Shown here: positions 1 to 8,753 of the stretch, one piece after another
How positions within the stretch are numbered: the first letter of the stretch is position 1
Layout: every line of letters begins with the position of its first letter
Source: Marinobacter mobilis
GTDB taxonomy: Bacteria > Pseudomonadota > Gammaproteobacteria > Pseudomonadales > Oleiphilaceae
Length of the DNA stretch: 64,000 nt
Assembly: GCF_900106945.1 (NCBI RefSeq)
Contig: NZ_FNNE01000002.1
Location: 429,674-493,673 of the forward strand
Direction: 5' to 3'
Notes under the pieces: model-generated
What the model saw: the letters and a program-made list of their open reading frames with translations, nothing else
Database searches by the model: none
Told to the model about the DNA's origin: nothing
Translations under genes and position numbers: made by a program

Positions 1-1101
1 ATTGGTGAACTTGAGGTGCTTGGTCAGGTGTTCCCTGAAGTGGAGGTTCGCGCTGATTACGGGAATGGCCGCTGGCGGGTCGATTCTGCATCCGATTGGC
101 TGGCTGGTCGACTCGACATTCCGATGGATACAGCTCAGACCGTGCAGGTTGATATGCAGATTCTCCACCTGACTGGCACAGGAGAAGAGGCTAACGTCGC
201 GGAGGATAACGAAACCCCTGAGCGGTCGCCGGCTGAGCAGGTCGCCGACTTCCGGGCGCTGAAACTGGAAAACTGGCCCAGGGTACATGTGTCGGTCGAT
301 GGCCTGATGGTGGATGACCGCCCGATGGGAAGCTGGTCCTTCCAGTTGCAACCGGGCGCGGATGCGCTGGATATTCGGGAGCTTCAGGGCACGCTCGATT
401 CGCTGACCTTTAACGGCGGTATGGTGTGGGATATCCGCGATGGTCGTCAGACTTCGCGGCTGATGGGCACCCTGGCGGGTGAAGATCTGGGTGATTTGGC
501 ACAACTGGTTGGTGAACAGGCGCCCTTGCGGAATGCGCAAAGCCGGATAGAGCTGAATGTGGCATGGCCCGGACGGCCTGATGAGATGAAATTGCGTCGT
601 CTGGAAGGCGAAGTCGGGATCCGACTGGACGATGGCGTGATCCTTGAAAACAACTATACCGCGCAGCTGTTCCGGCTCTTTAACGTCCTCAATGCAGACA
701 ACCTCTGGCGACGATTGCAGCTGGACTTCTCCGACCTGTATGAGGCCGGGGTGGCGTTCGATGCTATATCGGGCACCGCGGTTCTGAATGCGGGGGTACT
801 GACCTGGAATCCCGAGCTACAGATCGTTGGGCCCTCAGGGGCATTCAAGCTGTCCGGCAGCGCCAACATGATGGACGAAAGTCTGGATATGCGGCTGGTG
901 GTGGTGCTGCCTTTGACTCAGAACCTGCCGCTGGCAGCGATTCTGTTGGGGGCGTCTGCGCCCATCGGCGGCGCCTTGTTTGTGCTCGACAAGGTGTTGG
1001 GAGACCCATTGAGCAGGCTGACCAGTGCGACCTATAGTGTTCAGGGTAACTGGAGTGAGCCTGAGGTCAGCCTCAGGAATGTCTTTGATACCGGAAACTG
1101 A
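1..1101 (+). CDS. yhdP: YhdP family AsmA-like protein, C-terminal part
   Basis: This is the last ~366 residues of a large envelope protein; the reading frame is open from base 1, so the N-terminus lies outside the window. YhdP/TamB/AsmA-like proteins are inner-membrane anchored, span the periplasm and take part in phospholipid delivery to the outer membrane. The visible part is typical of the family's C-terminal AsmA-like region: beta-rich repeats, a conserved DNLWRRLQLDFSDLY-like stretch near residues 230-245, and a hydrophobic small-residue segment (LPLAAILLGASAPIGGALFVLDKV) near the end. The nitrilase gene follows 33 nt later, as in Pseudomonas. Identification is by sequence features plus context; only the tail can be judged. 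Confidence 0.85.
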   Translation: MGELEVLGQVFPEVEVRADYGNGRWRVDSASDWLAGRLDIPMDTAQTVQVDMQILHLTGTGEEANVAEDNETPERSPAEQVADFRALKLENWPRVHVSVDGLMVDDRPMGSWSFQLQPGADALDIRELQGTLDSLTFNGGMVWDIRDGRQTSRLMGTLAGEDLGDLAQLVGEQAPLRNAQSRIELNVAWPGRPDEMKLRRLEGEVGIRLDDGVILENNYTAQLFRLFNVLNADNLWRRLQLDFSDLYEAGVAFDAISGTAVLNAGVLTWNPELQIVGPSGAFKLSGSANMMDESLDMRLVVVLPLTQNLPLAAILLGASAPIGGALFVLDKVLGDPLSRLTSATYSVQGNWSEPEVSLRNVFDTGN

Positions 1102-1134
1102 TGGCCCGGCAAGCCTGGGCTGCGCGAGGGACTC

Positions 1135-1980
1135 ATGAAACACAGTGATGCAGATCGAGGTGTGAGTGTCGCCGCTATCCAGATGGTCAGTGGGGAATCT
1201 CTTCAGGATAACCTTACTGAGGCCAAAGCTTTGCTTGAAGGGGCTGCGGCCGCTGGTGCTCGTGTCGCGGTGCTGCCCGAGAACTTTGCGATCCTGAAAA
1301 CCGCGCAGATGTTGGCTCAGGGGCGCCGTGAGGGCCAGGGTGATGGGGAAATCCGGGCGTTCCTGGCTCTGCAGGCGAGGCGGCTTGGCTTATGGATTGT
1401 AGGGGGCTCTCTCCCTTACGCTCGGCCTTCGACCGAGGCGCCGGAGCGGGTTCGCGCCAGCTGTTTTGTGCTGGATGACAGCGGCCGGGAAGTTGCCCGT
1501 TACGACAAAATTCACCTGTTTGATGCCACCGTCAACGATGCCCAGGGGCAGTACCGGGAGTCGGATACCTTTGAACCTGGCGACCAGGTGGTCACCGTGG
1601 CAACGCCGGCGGGGGTTTTGGGGCTGGCTATCTGCTACGACCTTCGTTTTCCGGAGCTGTTTCGCGGTTTGCGGGAACGGGGGGCGGACTGGGTGGCCCT
1701 GCCCAGTGCTTTTACCTATATGACCGGGGAGGCTCACTGGTCGCCATTGATTCGTGCCCGGGCTATCGAGAACCAGATGTGGATGGTGGCCGCAGGGCAG
1801 GGTGGACTGAACAGCCCCAGGCGCCGGACCTATGGGCATTCCATGGTGGTTGATCCCTGGGGGAGTGTGTTGGCGGAGAAAGACGACGAAGGCCGTGGTT
1901 GGGTCAGTGCGACGCTGGACCCGACTCGTCTGGACGAGGTCCGTCAGCGGATGCCGGTCTGGGAGCACCGGCGGCTGTGA
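1135..1980 (+). CDS. Carbon-nitrogen hydrolase (Nit1/YbeM-like amidase)
   Basis: This is a 281-residue nitrilase-superfamily enzyme. The Glu-Lys-Cys catalytic triad is visible: E49 in LPENFA, K125 in YDKIHLFD and C167 in AICYDLRFPE. The KIHLFD and CYDLRFPE motifs are those of the Nit1/NitFhit branch, whose members hydrolyse deaminated glutathione (a transaminase by-product) to 2-oxoglutarate and cysteinylglycine; that substrate is inferred from family resemblance. The ATG at 1135 has a GAGGGA ribosome-binding site just upstream. The gene sits directly behind yhdP in the same direction, probably in one operon. Its 3' end faces darP. In Pseudomonas the next gene is tldD, which is not here. Confidence 0.9.
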   Translation: MKHSDADRGVSVAAIQMVSGESLQDNLTEAKALLEGAAAAGARVAVLPENFAILKTAQMLAQGRREGQGDGEIRAFLALQARRLGLWIVGGSLPYARPSTEAPERVRASCFVLDDSGREVARYDKIHLFDATVNDAQGQYRESDTFEPGDQVVTVATPAGVLGLAICYDLRFPELFRGLRERGADWVALPSAFTYMTGEAHWSPLIRARAIENQMWMVAAGQGGLNSPRRRTYGHSMVVDPWGSVLAEKDDEGRGWVSATLDPTRLDEVRQRMPVWEHRRL

Positions 1981-2046
1981 CGGTTCGGTCGTTGCAGGCC
2001 GTGCGGTGAGGAGCGCAGAAGCGCTCCCTGCCGGAGGCGTGAAGGC

Positions 2047-2589
2047 CTAGTCCGTTGAGCCCGCCTGTTCGCCCTCATCAATGCATTCCCGTAGGTAACG
2101 GAAGAGCTTCTTGCTCTGGCCGGTGTTCTTTTCTTTCTGCACGTCCCTGCGGGCATTGCGAGCCAGGTTCCGAAGGTGTTGCACATCGGCAACCGGGCAA
2201 TACTCGATAAACTCGCCCAGTGCACTGTCACCCTCGTTGATCAGACGGTCGCGCCAGCGTTCGGCAAGGTGCAGGCGGCGGGTATGCTCTTCGCTGCCGG
2301 CATGGAAGGCTTCAATGGCGCGCCGGATGGTGTCGATATCCTCTTCCTGACGGATGACCTTGCCAATGTACTGCAGATGACGACGGCGTGCCTCGTGCTG
2401 GCGGATCCGATGTGATTCGCTAATGGCCCGTTGCAGGGTGTCCGTGATCGGCAGGGTCTTCAGCTGCTCGGTGCTTAGCTCCAGCATCTTTTTGCCAAGC
2501 TCCTGGAGTTCCTGCATTTCCCGCTTGAGCTGGGACTTACTTTTCCCCCATTCGAGTTCTGAGTCGTCTTGATGGTCGTGCTCGGACAT
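2047..2589 (-). CDS. darP: DarP (YjgA, DUF615) ribosome biogenesis factor
   Basis: A 180-residue, highly charged, helical protein. It carries the family hallmarks SKSQLKREMQELQ-like near residues 17-30 and LGEFIEYCPVADVQHLRNLARNA-like near residues 125-150. DarP (YjgA) associates with late 50S precursors and promotes maturation of the peptidyl transferase centre; it acts in the cytoplasm. It lies 23 nt downstream of mgtE on the same strand and may be co-transcribed with it. In Pseudomonas darP lies between tldD and pmbA; both are missing from this position here. Confidence 0.92.
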   Translation of the reverse strand: MSEHDHQDDSELEWGKSKSQLKREMQELQELGKKMLELSTEQLKTLPITDTLQRAISESHRIRQHEARRRHLQYIGKVIRQEEDIDTIRRAIEAFHAGSEEHTRRLHLAERWRDRLINEGDSALGEFIEYCPVADVQHLRNLARNARRDVQKEKNTGQSKKLFRYLRECIDEGEQAGSTD

Positions 2590-2612
2590 AAGCTAGGCCT
2601 TAAGGTCAGGTA

Positions 2613-3974
2613 TCAGGCGTAAAAGACAGTCGCAAGGCCGAGGAAGGCCATGAAACCGACCACATCGGTGACGGTGGTCAGAATAACGCCCCCGGCCAGA
2701 GCGGGGTCGATGTTGCGCGACTTGAGAAACAGAGGCAGTACGGTCCCCACGAGGGCCGCTGCCAGCAGATTAATAATCAGAGCGGCACCGATTACGCCGC
2801 CAATCAGCGGGTCCTTGAACCAGATGACAGCAGCCGCTGCGACCACGACGGCCCATAACAGCCCGTTCAGGACACTGGTGAAGAACTCCCGGTTAAGCAG
2901 CCATCCGACGTTGTCCTGGGTGATCTGGCCCACGGCCATACCGCGAATGACCAGGGTCAGGGTTTGACTGCCCGCAATCCCGCCCATACTGGCGACGATG
3001 GGCATCAATACAGCCAGCGCAACGACCTTTTCAATGGTGTCCTCAAAAAGGCCGATGACCGCAGAGGCAATAAAGGCGGTAACCAGGTTTATCCCCAGCC
3101 AGACTGCACGGCGGCGAGAGGTCTTGAGCACCGGTGCGAAGGTGTCTTCATCTTCATCCAGACCGGCCATGCTCATCAGCGAGTGATCGGCATCTTCACG
3201 AATAACGTCAACCACGTCATCGATGGTGATACGGCCAAGGAGGTTGCCATCGTCATCCACCACCGGTGCTGAAATCAGGTCGTAACGTTCAAACAGGGTG
3301 GCCACCTGGGTGTCGGACAGGCTCACCGGAATGGGCTCGACGTCTGTATCCATCACCTCCCGCACAGTCGTGGCGGGGTTGGAGACCAACATCTTGGTGA
3401 TGGGCAGCGTGCCAACAAACTGATCCCGCCGGCTCACCACGATCAGGCTGTCGGTCATCGGCGGCAGGGAGCGGTGGCGGCGCAGATAACGGAGTACAAC
3501 GTCGATGCTGATGTCGGGGCGCACCGTGATGGTGTCCGTGTTCATCAGGCCACCGGCGGTGTCCTCCGGGTAAGCAAGGACTTCCTCTACCCGCTGCCGG
3601 TCCTGCTCATCCATGGTGTCCAGGACTTCCTGGATGACCGTATCCGGCAGTTGTTGCAGCAAGTCAGCCAGGTCATCCGATTCGAAGTCTTCGATGACTT
3701 CGGCCAGTTCCTGGGCATTGAGCTGGCTGAGGAAATAGCCACGGATGTCGTCGCTCAGGTACTGAAGGACTTCACCTTCCAGACTTTTGTCGACGAGGTT
3801 CCACAAGAGGGCCCGCTGGCGCGGAGGTGAAGATTCCAGCAGGTGAGCAATATCGCTGGGACTGAGACCGCCATTGAGGATCCTTGACACCTGTTTCAGG
3901 GCGCCACTGTCCAGCGCTTCCCCGAGTGAACGGAGGCGTTGGCGAGCCTGGCTTTGTTCCAGAATATCCGACAT
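2613..3974 (-). CDS. mgtE: Magnesium transporter MgtE
   Basis: A 453-residue Mg2+ channel/transporter of the inner membrane. Domain order is the normal one: a helical MgtE N-domain (about residues 35-135, with the SDDIRGYFLSQL and EDFESDDLADLLQ stretches), a pair of CBS domains (about 140-260, beginning at PEDTAGGLMNTD), a connecting helix, and a five-helix membrane domain (about 285-450). The cytosolic N and CBS domains sense Mg2+ and close the pore in known MgtE proteins. Length is full for the family. It is followed by darP after 23 nt; upstream, 149 nt separate it from the ptsO stop. Confidence 0.95.
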   Translation of the reverse strand: MSDILEQSQARQRLRSLGEALDSGALKQVSRILNGGLSPSDIAHLLESSPPRQRALLWNLVDKSLEGEVLQYLSDDIRGYFLSQLNAQELAEVIEDFESDDLADLLQQLPDTVIQEVLDTMDEQDRQRVEEVLAYPEDTAGGLMNTDTITVRPDISIDVVLRYLRRHRSLPPMTDSLIVVSRRDQFVGTLPITKMLVSNPATTVREVMDTDVEPIPVSLSDTQVATLFERYDLISAPVVDDDGNLLGRITIDDVVDVIREDADHSLMSMAGLDEDEDTFAPVLKTSRRRAVWLGINLVTAFIASAVIGLFEDTIEKVVALAVLMPIVASMGGIAGSQTLTLVIRGMAVGQITQDNVGWLLNREFFTSVLNGLLWAVVVAAAAVIWFKDPLIGGVIGAALIINLLAAALVGTVLPLFLKSRNIDPALAGGVILTTVTDVVGFMAFLGLATVFYA

Positions 3975-4070
3975 TGGTCACCCTAGTGTCCAGCCCATCC
4001 TGCTCATGGGCGTGAGGTGGCAGAAACTGCCGCATTATAGCGGACTTAGGGAGCCTCTGGACAGCTCTTG

Positions 4071-4089
4071 AAAGCGCCCTTGCGGGCTT
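4071..4089 (-). terminator. Weak candidate terminator after ptsO
   Basis: On the minus strand a GCCC/GGGC stem with a GCAA loop is followed by GCTTTC, 35-50 nt past the ptsO stop. The stem is short and the T-run is poor, so this is only a possible end of the rpoN-hpf-ptsN-rapZ-ptsO transcript before mgtE. Confidence 0.25.
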
Positions 4090-4123
4090 GCTGAGGTGAT
4101 CCGGGAGCTGAGGGTAGCTGCCG

Positions 4124-4393
4124 TTATTCCCCTTCACCGAAATAATCATTGATCAGGGCCACCAGGTCGTCCCGGGCAGCGGCTTCATCCGGCCCGTTGA
4201 TATGCAGCTCCAGCTCGGTGCCCTTGCTCGCGGCCAGCATCATCACGGGCATGATGCTCTTGGCATTCACCTTCTGGCTACCTTTCACAATTTCGATGGT
4301 GCTTTCAAACTCTGATGCAGTGGCAACCAGCTTCGCAGCGGCACGGGCATGCAGTCCTAGTTTGTTGATGATGGTTACGGGGTGCTGGATCAT
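4124..4393 (-). CDS. ptsO: HPr-family phosphocarrier NPr
   Basis: An 89-residue HPr-fold protein. The phosphorylated histidine is H15 in the GLHARAAAKL motif, and S46 occupies the regulatory serine position in NAKSIMPVM. In proteobacteria NPr passes phosphate from EI-Ntr (PtsP) to EIIA-Ntr (PtsN), a regulatory rather than sugar-transporting PTS branch. Its neighbours rapZ and ptsN confirm the Ntr assignment. The stop codon of rapZ (4401) lies only 7 nt upstream of its start, so the two are translationally close. ptsP is not in the window. Confidence 0.93.
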   Translation of the reverse strand: MIQHPVTIINKLGLHARAAAKLVATASEFESTIEIVKGSQKVNAKSIMPVMMLAASKGTELELHINGPDEAAARDDLVALINDYFGEGE

Positions 4394-4400
4394 ATCAGGA

Positions 4401-5279
4401 TCAGGGCGTTACGGGTTTCAGATGGGGAAGTTCGGTGTGGCGTACCTGCACGTTGTCGTAGTGGTTGGCAAAGTACTCCCCAACCTGTTCGCAAACGTAG
4501 ACCGAGCGGTGCTGTCCTCCGGTACAACCGATGGAAATGGTCATATAGCTGCGGTTGCTCTTTCCGAAGGACGGTAGCCAGGTATCCACGAATTTGATGA
4601 CATCACTGACCATCTGAGCGGTGAGAGGATCCTTTTCCAGGAATTCGATAACCGGCTGGTCCACACCGGTGTACTTGCGCAGACTGGTATCCCAGTAGGG
4701 GTTAGGCAGGCAGCGCACGTCGAATACGTAGTCAGAGTCCACGGGCACGCCGTGCTTGAAGCCGAATGACTGGACCAGCAGCGCCATTTCCTGTTCCCGG
4801 CGACCGATAATCCGTTGCTTCACCATGTCCCGCAGTTCGTAGATGGACAGCTCTGTGGTATCTACAAACAGGTCGGCCAGACTGGCGATGGGCTCGAGCA
4901 AGTGCTTTTCGCTGTGAATGGCTTCTTTCAGGGACGTGTGATCGTTGCTCAGTGGATGCTTGCGGCGGGTGGCATGAAATCGTTGCAGCAGGGCCTGGTC
5001 AGTGGCATCGAGAAAGATGATTTCGAGGGTGGCGCCAGTCTGGGTAAGCTGGTGGTGTATATCCTCGAAATTGGCGATTTCGTCTGACAGGTTGCGGGCA
5101 TCGATGCTGACGGCGATCCGTTGCAAGCGACCGGACTGGTGGTTAGTGGCTTCCCGGGTCAGCGGGGACAGCAGGCCAATAGGCAGGTTGTCGATGCAAT
5201 AGAATCCCAGATCTTCCAGGACATGCAGGGCGGTACTTTTGCCTGAGCCGGAACGACCACTGACGATGATCAGTTTCAT
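4401..5279 (-). CDS. rapZ: RNase adapter protein RapZ
   Basis: A 292-residue P-loop protein. The N-terminal Walker A is GRSGSGKST (residues 8-16) and the C-terminal domain carries the conserved GCTGGQHRS stretch near residue 255. In enterobacteria RapZ binds the small RNA GlmZ and presents it to RNase E, linking glucosamine-6-phosphate levels to GlmS; outside them the role is less clear. I prefer the ATG at 5279, which has GGAG 9 nt upstream, over an in-frame TTG nine bases earlier. It lies between ptsN and ptsO, the usual Pseudomonas order. Confidence 0.94.
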   Translation of the reverse strand: MKLIIVSGRSGSGKSTALHVLEDLGFYCIDNLPIGLLSPLTREATNHQSGRLQRIAVSIDARNLSDEIANFEDIHHQLTQTGATLEIIFLDATDQALLQRFHATRRKHPLSNDHTSLKEAIHSEKHLLEPIASLADLFVDTTELSIYELRDMVKQRIIGRREQEMALLVQSFGFKHGVPVDSDYVFDVRCLPNPYWDTSLRKYTGVDQPVIEFLEKDPLTAQMVSDVIKFVDTWLPSFGKSNRSYMTISIGCTGGQHRSVYVCEQVGEYFANHYDNVQVRHTELPHLKPVTP

Positions 5280-5306
5280 AACCCGCAACTCCGAGACTCG
5301 GTTGGA

Positions 5307-5774
5307 CTAGGGCGTGCCTGTCATTCGATTGTACAACGCGGCGTTGTCAGTGCACTGACGAAGTTCAGTGCAGAAATTATGGTCGTTGAACTTTTCGGCG
5401 AGCTGGCTCAGCAGCTCCAGGTGCTCGCTGGTGGCTTCCTTGGGAACGATCAGAGCAAACAGCAGGTCTACTGGCTGATTGTCGATGGCGTCAAAGGCAA
5501 CGCCTTCTTCCAGAGTGATCAGGACGCCAACCACCTTATCACAGCCTTCCAGCCGACAGTGGGGAATGGCAATTCCCTGGCCAATGCCAGTACTGCCCAG
5601 GCGCTCCCTGGCGACCAGATTGTTGAAAATCTGAGCCTCGCTCAGGTCCTCAGCGGATTGATGAACCTGCTCGGCAATGTATTCCAGGGCCCGTTTTTTA
5701 CTGGACAGGGCGACCCGGCAGAGGGTCAGCCCGGGGGCCAGGATGCTTTGTATGGTGAGAGTTGTTTCCGTCAT
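5307..5774 (-). CDS. ptsN: PTS IIA-like nitrogen regulatory protein
   Basis: A 155-residue EIIA-Ntr protein (PTS_EIIA type 2 domain). The phosphorylated histidine is H72 in the GIAIPHCRL motif, preceded by the conserved RERLGSTGIGQG. Phosphorylated or free PtsN controls potassium uptake and phosphate sensing by protein contacts in well-studied bacteria, and receives its phosphate from NPr (ptsO, two genes downstream). The ATG starts only 20 nt past an intrinsic terminator that follows hpf, so expression may depend on read-through or an overlapping promoter. I see no strong Shine-Dalgarno before this ATG. Confidence 0.94.
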   Translation of the reverse strand: MTETTLTIQSILAPGLTLCRVALSSKKRALEYIAEQVHQSAEDLSEAQIFNNLVARERLGSTGIGQGIAIPHCRLEGCDKVVGVLITLEEGVAFDAIDNQPVDLLFALIVPKEATSEHLELLSQLAEKFNDHNFCTELRQCTDNAALYNRMTGTP

Positions 5775-5793
5775 GGATCGACAGTGTTTCCGT

Positions 5794-5828
5794 AAAAAAA
5801 GGCTGCGGTACGTTTGGCGTACCGCAGC
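5794..5828 (-). terminator. Intrinsic terminator between hpf and ptsN
   Basis: A perfect 11-bp stem, GCTGCGGTACG/CGTACCGCAGC, with a 5-nt loop is followed on the minus strand by seven T residues (the A-run at 5794-5800). It lies 33 nt past the hpf stop and ends 20 nt before the ptsN start, placing it inside what is usually regarded as one rpoN-to-ptsO operon. Confidence 0.88.
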
Positions 5829-5860
5829 TCAACCTAATCATAGGCTGGCAAGGCTACCGT

Positions 5861-6169
5861 TTAGCGGGCGCCGTTTCCATGCATACGATCAACATTTTTT
5901 TCCTTGTGCTTGAGGATCTGTCGATCCAGCTTGTCCACAAGGGCGTCAATGGCGGCGTACATATCATCATCTTCCGCCTTTGCGTGAATTTCGCCGCCAA
6001 TTACATGCAACGTGGCTTCTGCCATTTGGCGTACTTTTTCAATTCCCAGGGTCACCTGACAGTTACTGATGTGGTCAAAATGGCGTTCAAGCTTTTCAAA
6101 TTTGCCAGATACATACTCTTTTAGGGGGGGCGTCAGTTCGACATGATGACCTGAAATGTTGAGTTGCAT
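5861..6169 (-). CDS. hpf: Ribosome hibernation promoting factor, short form
   Basis: A 102-residue protein with the S30AE/HPF fold: MQLNISGHHVELT at the start, KFEKLERHFDHI in the middle and DDMYAAIDALVDKLDRQI near the end. Short HPF binds the 30S subunit and promotes inactive 100S ribosome dimers in stationary phase. Length matches short HPF, without the long-form C-terminal dimerisation domain. It lies 126 nt downstream of rpoN, the standard position; a strong terminator follows it. Confidence 0.95.
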   Translation of the reverse strand: MQLNISGHHVELTPPLKEYVSGKFEKLERHFDHISNCQVTLGIEKVRQMAEATLHVIGGEIHAKAEDDDMYAAIDALVDKLDRQILKHKEKNVDRMHGNGAR

Positions 6170-6191
6170 AGGCGTCTCCTATAGTTAGCTT

Positions 6192-6214
6192 GCCAGCGAA
6201 CTTCCGTCGCTGGC
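6192..6214 (-). other. Hairpin in rpoN-hpf gap (first of two)
   Basis: An 8-bp perfect inverted repeat, GCCAGCGA/TCGCTGGC, with a 7-nt loop lies just upstream of hpf. No T-run follows on the minus strand, so it is not a classical terminator. It could shape RNA processing or read-through between rpoN and hpf. Confidence 0.5.
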
Positions 6215-6220
6215 GGGGCT

Positions 6221-6241
6221 GTTGCGATGTGTCATCGCAAC
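6221..6241 (-). other. Hairpin in rpoN-hpf gap (second of two)
   Basis: A perfect 9-bp inverted repeat, GTTGCGATG/CATCGCAAC, with a 3-nt loop lies 6 nt from the neighbouring hairpin and about 55 nt past the rpoN stop. There is no T-run. Together the pair makes a structured leader for hpf. Confidence 0.5.
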
Positions 6242-6295
6242 GTGATTTCCCTTGATGCCAGAGTACGGGCTCACGCAGTTTCCGCTGACTCTGAC

Positions 6296-7810
6296 CTACA
6301 CCAATCGTTTCCGTTCATTTGACGGGGGAATGTGCATGGCCTCACGGTACTTGGCGACAGTACGGCGGGCAACTTTTATTCCCTGTTCTCCTAGCATGGC
6401 TGCAATTTTGCTATCGCTCAACGGCTTTTTCGGAGTTTCTGCTGCAATCAGCTTCTTGATCATGGCGCGGATGGCGGTAGAGGAACACTCCCCGCCCTCA
6501 TCGGTGCTGACATGACTGGAGAAAAAGTACTTCAGTTCAAAGATGCCGCGGGGGGTATGCATGTACTTCTGGGTGGTTACCCTGGAAATCGTCGACTCAT
6601 GCATTTCAACCGCTTGTGCGATGTCTGAGAGGATCAGCGGCTTCATGGCCTCTTCGCCATGATCAAGGAAACCTTGCTGATGCTCAACGATCCGCGTCGC
6701 CACCTTGAGCAGGGTTTCGTTTCGGCTCTGCAGGCTCTTGATGAACCACTTGGCTTCCTGCAGCTGGTCCCGCAGATAGGTGTTGTCTGCACTGCTGTCG
6801 GCCCGCCGGATGAGGGAGGCGTAGCCGGCATTGACGCGAATACGGGGCGCAATTTCAGGGTTCAGCTCCACCCGCCAGCGTCCGTTGTTCTTGCGCACGA
6901 TGACATCAGGAATGACGTAGTCCGGCTCGGCCTGATCAATGGCGTCGCCTGGTCGCGGGGTGAGCTGGGTGATCAGCGCCAGAACTTCTTTGAGCTGATC
7001 CTCCTTGAGCCGACTCCGTCGCAGCAGCTGGGCATAATCCCGGTTGCCCAGCAAATTGATGTAATGAGTGATGACCAGGCGCGCCTGCGGCAGCCAAGGG
7101 GTATCTGCAGGCAGCTGATTAAGCTGGATCAGCAGGCATTCCTGCAGGTTGCGGGCAAAGACTCCGGGGGGATCGAAGTGTTGAAGGCGGCGCAGGACCG
7201 CTTCAACTTCATCCATTTCCACCGGATCTTCGTCGGTCTCGTCGAGCAGGCCAGAATGAATTTCTTCCAGGTCAGACGTCAGATAGCCGCGTTCGTCCAC
7301 AGCGTCCAGCAAGGAGGTGGCAACAGCCCTGTCGCGGTCACTCATAGGGGTCAGGTTAAGCTGCCACTCCAAATGATCCTGGAGGGTTTCCGCGGCAGAG
7401 TTGCGGGTCTCGAAATCGCTGTCGTTCTCGTCGTCGCCACGCGATACCGGCGCTGTTGCCGGCTGGTAGATGTCGTCCCAGGCGGTATCAACCGGTAAGT
7501 CGTCCGGAATGCTGTCGTTGGCGTTATTGTCGGCTTCCCATTCCTGCGAGGGTTCTTCATCCCAGGAGTTGTCTTCCGCATCTGTTTCCGAGGCGGATAC
7601 GTTCTCTTCACGGGGATCGTTATTGTCGCCGTCTTCGGATTCAGACCGGTCGTCGTCTTCCTGGGTTTCCAGCATGGGATTGGAATCAAGGGCCTGCTGG
7701 ATTTCCTGTTGCAGGTCCAGGGTCGACAGCTGCAGTAGCCGGATCGCCTGTTGTAACTGGGGCGTCATTGTCAGACTTTGACCCAGTTTTAACTGCAAGG
7801 AGGCTTTCAT
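6296..7810 (-). CDS. rpoN: RNA polymerase sigma-54 factor
   Basis: A 504-residue RpoN. It starts [21 protein letters not shown], the typical region I; I use the ATG at 7810, not the in-frame ATG six bases earlier, because family members begin with MK-LQL. Region II is strongly acidic (about residues 50-125). The core-binding region follows, and the C-terminal RpoN box [10 protein letters not shown] that reads the -24 element is present near residue 480. Sigma-54 directs transcription with AAA+ activators; the pilA promoter in this window carries a matching -24/-12 site. lptB lies upstream and hpf downstream. Confidence 0.96.
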   Translation of the reverse strand: MKASLQLKLGQSLTMTPQLQQAIRLLQLSTLDLQQEIQQALDSNPMLETQEDDDRSESEDGDNNDPREENVSASETDAEDNSWDEEPSQEWEADNNANDSIPDDLPVDTAWDDIYQPATAPVSRGDDENDSDFETRNSAAETLQDHLEWQLNLTPMSDRDRAVATSLLDAVDERGYLTSDLEEIHSGLLDETDEDPVEMDEVEAVLRRLQHFDPPGVFARNLQECLLIQLNQLPADTPWLPQARLVITHYINLLGNRDYAQLLRRSRLKEDQLKEVLALITQLTPRPGDAIDQAEPDYVIPDVIVRKNNGRWRVELNPEIAPRIRVNAGYASLIRRADSSADNTYLRDQLQEAKWFIKSLQSRNETLLKVATRIVEHQQGFLDHGEEAMKPLILSDIAQAVEMHESTISRVTTQKYMHTPRGIFELKYFFSSHVSTDEGGECSSTAIRAMIKKLIAAETPKKPLSDSKIAAMLGEQGIKVARRTVAKYREAMHIPPSNERKRLV

Positions 7811-8015
7811 GACCATGATGTAAGTTCCGTCGCCCGTGTACTTCAGGTGCCTTTCAGGCTTCGTTGTGGCTCACGGCATTGAGAAAAAAGTCTTTTATGC
7901 TCGTGACTTGTCAATACAAGCAAGTTTTCTGCCGAGTGTACTTGCTTGGGACTGCCAAAACAATCTGACAGTCGTATGACGATAGTCGGCAATCGCTCCG
8001 TATTAATCAACGGAT

Positions 8016-8741
8016 TTACAGTCTGAATTCGTTACCAAGGTAGACATCCTTGACCTGCTGATTGGCCAGAATCTCCTCGGAGTGCCCGGAGGCAATGATG
8101 TGTCCGCCACTGACAATGTAGGCGTTCTCGCAGATGTCCAGGGTTTCACGCACGTTGTGATCGGTAATCAGCACACCGATACCCTTGTCCCGCAGGTGGC
8201 GGATAATCTGCTTGATATCGCTGACCGAAATCGGGTCAACACCAGCGAATGGCTCGTCCAGCAGGATGAACGCTGGCTCCATAGCGAGCGCCCGGGCGAT
8301 CTCGACCCGGCGGCGCTCGCCCCCGGACAGGGCCATGCCAACGCTGTCACGGATATGGGTAATGTGGAATTCCTCAAGCAGTTCATCCAGCTTCTGTTCC
8401 CGCTCACTGCGTTTAAGCTCCTTGCGGGTTTCCAGGATGGCCATGATGTTGTCGCGCACGGTCAGTTTGCGGAACACCGACGCTTCCTGGGGCAGGTAGC
8501 CAATACCCTTGCGGGCGCGACCGTGCATGGGCAGGGGCGTAATGTCGGCTTCATCGATGGTAATGCGCCCATGATCCGCCGGAACCAGGCCCACGATCAT
8601 ATAGAAACAGGTCGTTTTGCCCGCCCCGTTGGGGCCCAGCAATCCGACAATCTCACCGCTACGGATTTCGAGGGAGACATCAAGGACGACTTTTTTCTGC
8701 TTGTAGCTTTTTGCCAGGTTGCTGGCTCTGAGGACTGCCAT
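8016..8741 (-). CDS. lptB: LPS export ABC transporter ATPase LptB
   Basis: A 241-residue ABC ATPase. Walker [10 protein letters not shown] is at residues 36-44, signature LSGGERRR at 138-145, Walker B FILLDEP at 158-164 and the H-loop histidine at 195. LptB powers LPS extraction from the inner membrane together with LptF and LptG (not in this window). It follows lptA by 12 nt in a kdsD-kdsC-lptC-lptA-lptB order, the canonical transport cluster. About 200 nt separate it from rpoN, so rpoN may have its own promoter. Confidence 0.97.
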   Translation of the reverse strand: MAVLRASNLAKSYKQKKVVLDVSLEIRSGEIVGLLGPNGAGKTTCFYMIVGLVPADHGRITIDEADITPLPMHGRARKGIGYLPQEASVFRKLTVRDNIMAILETRKELKRSEREQKLDELLEEFHITHIRDSVGMALSGGERRRVEIARALAMEPAFILLDEPFAGVDPISVSDIKQIIRHLRDKGIGVLITDHNVRETLDICENAYIVSGGHIIASGHSEEILANQQVKDVYLGNEFRL

Positions 8742-8753
8742 TCGGACCCTTGA

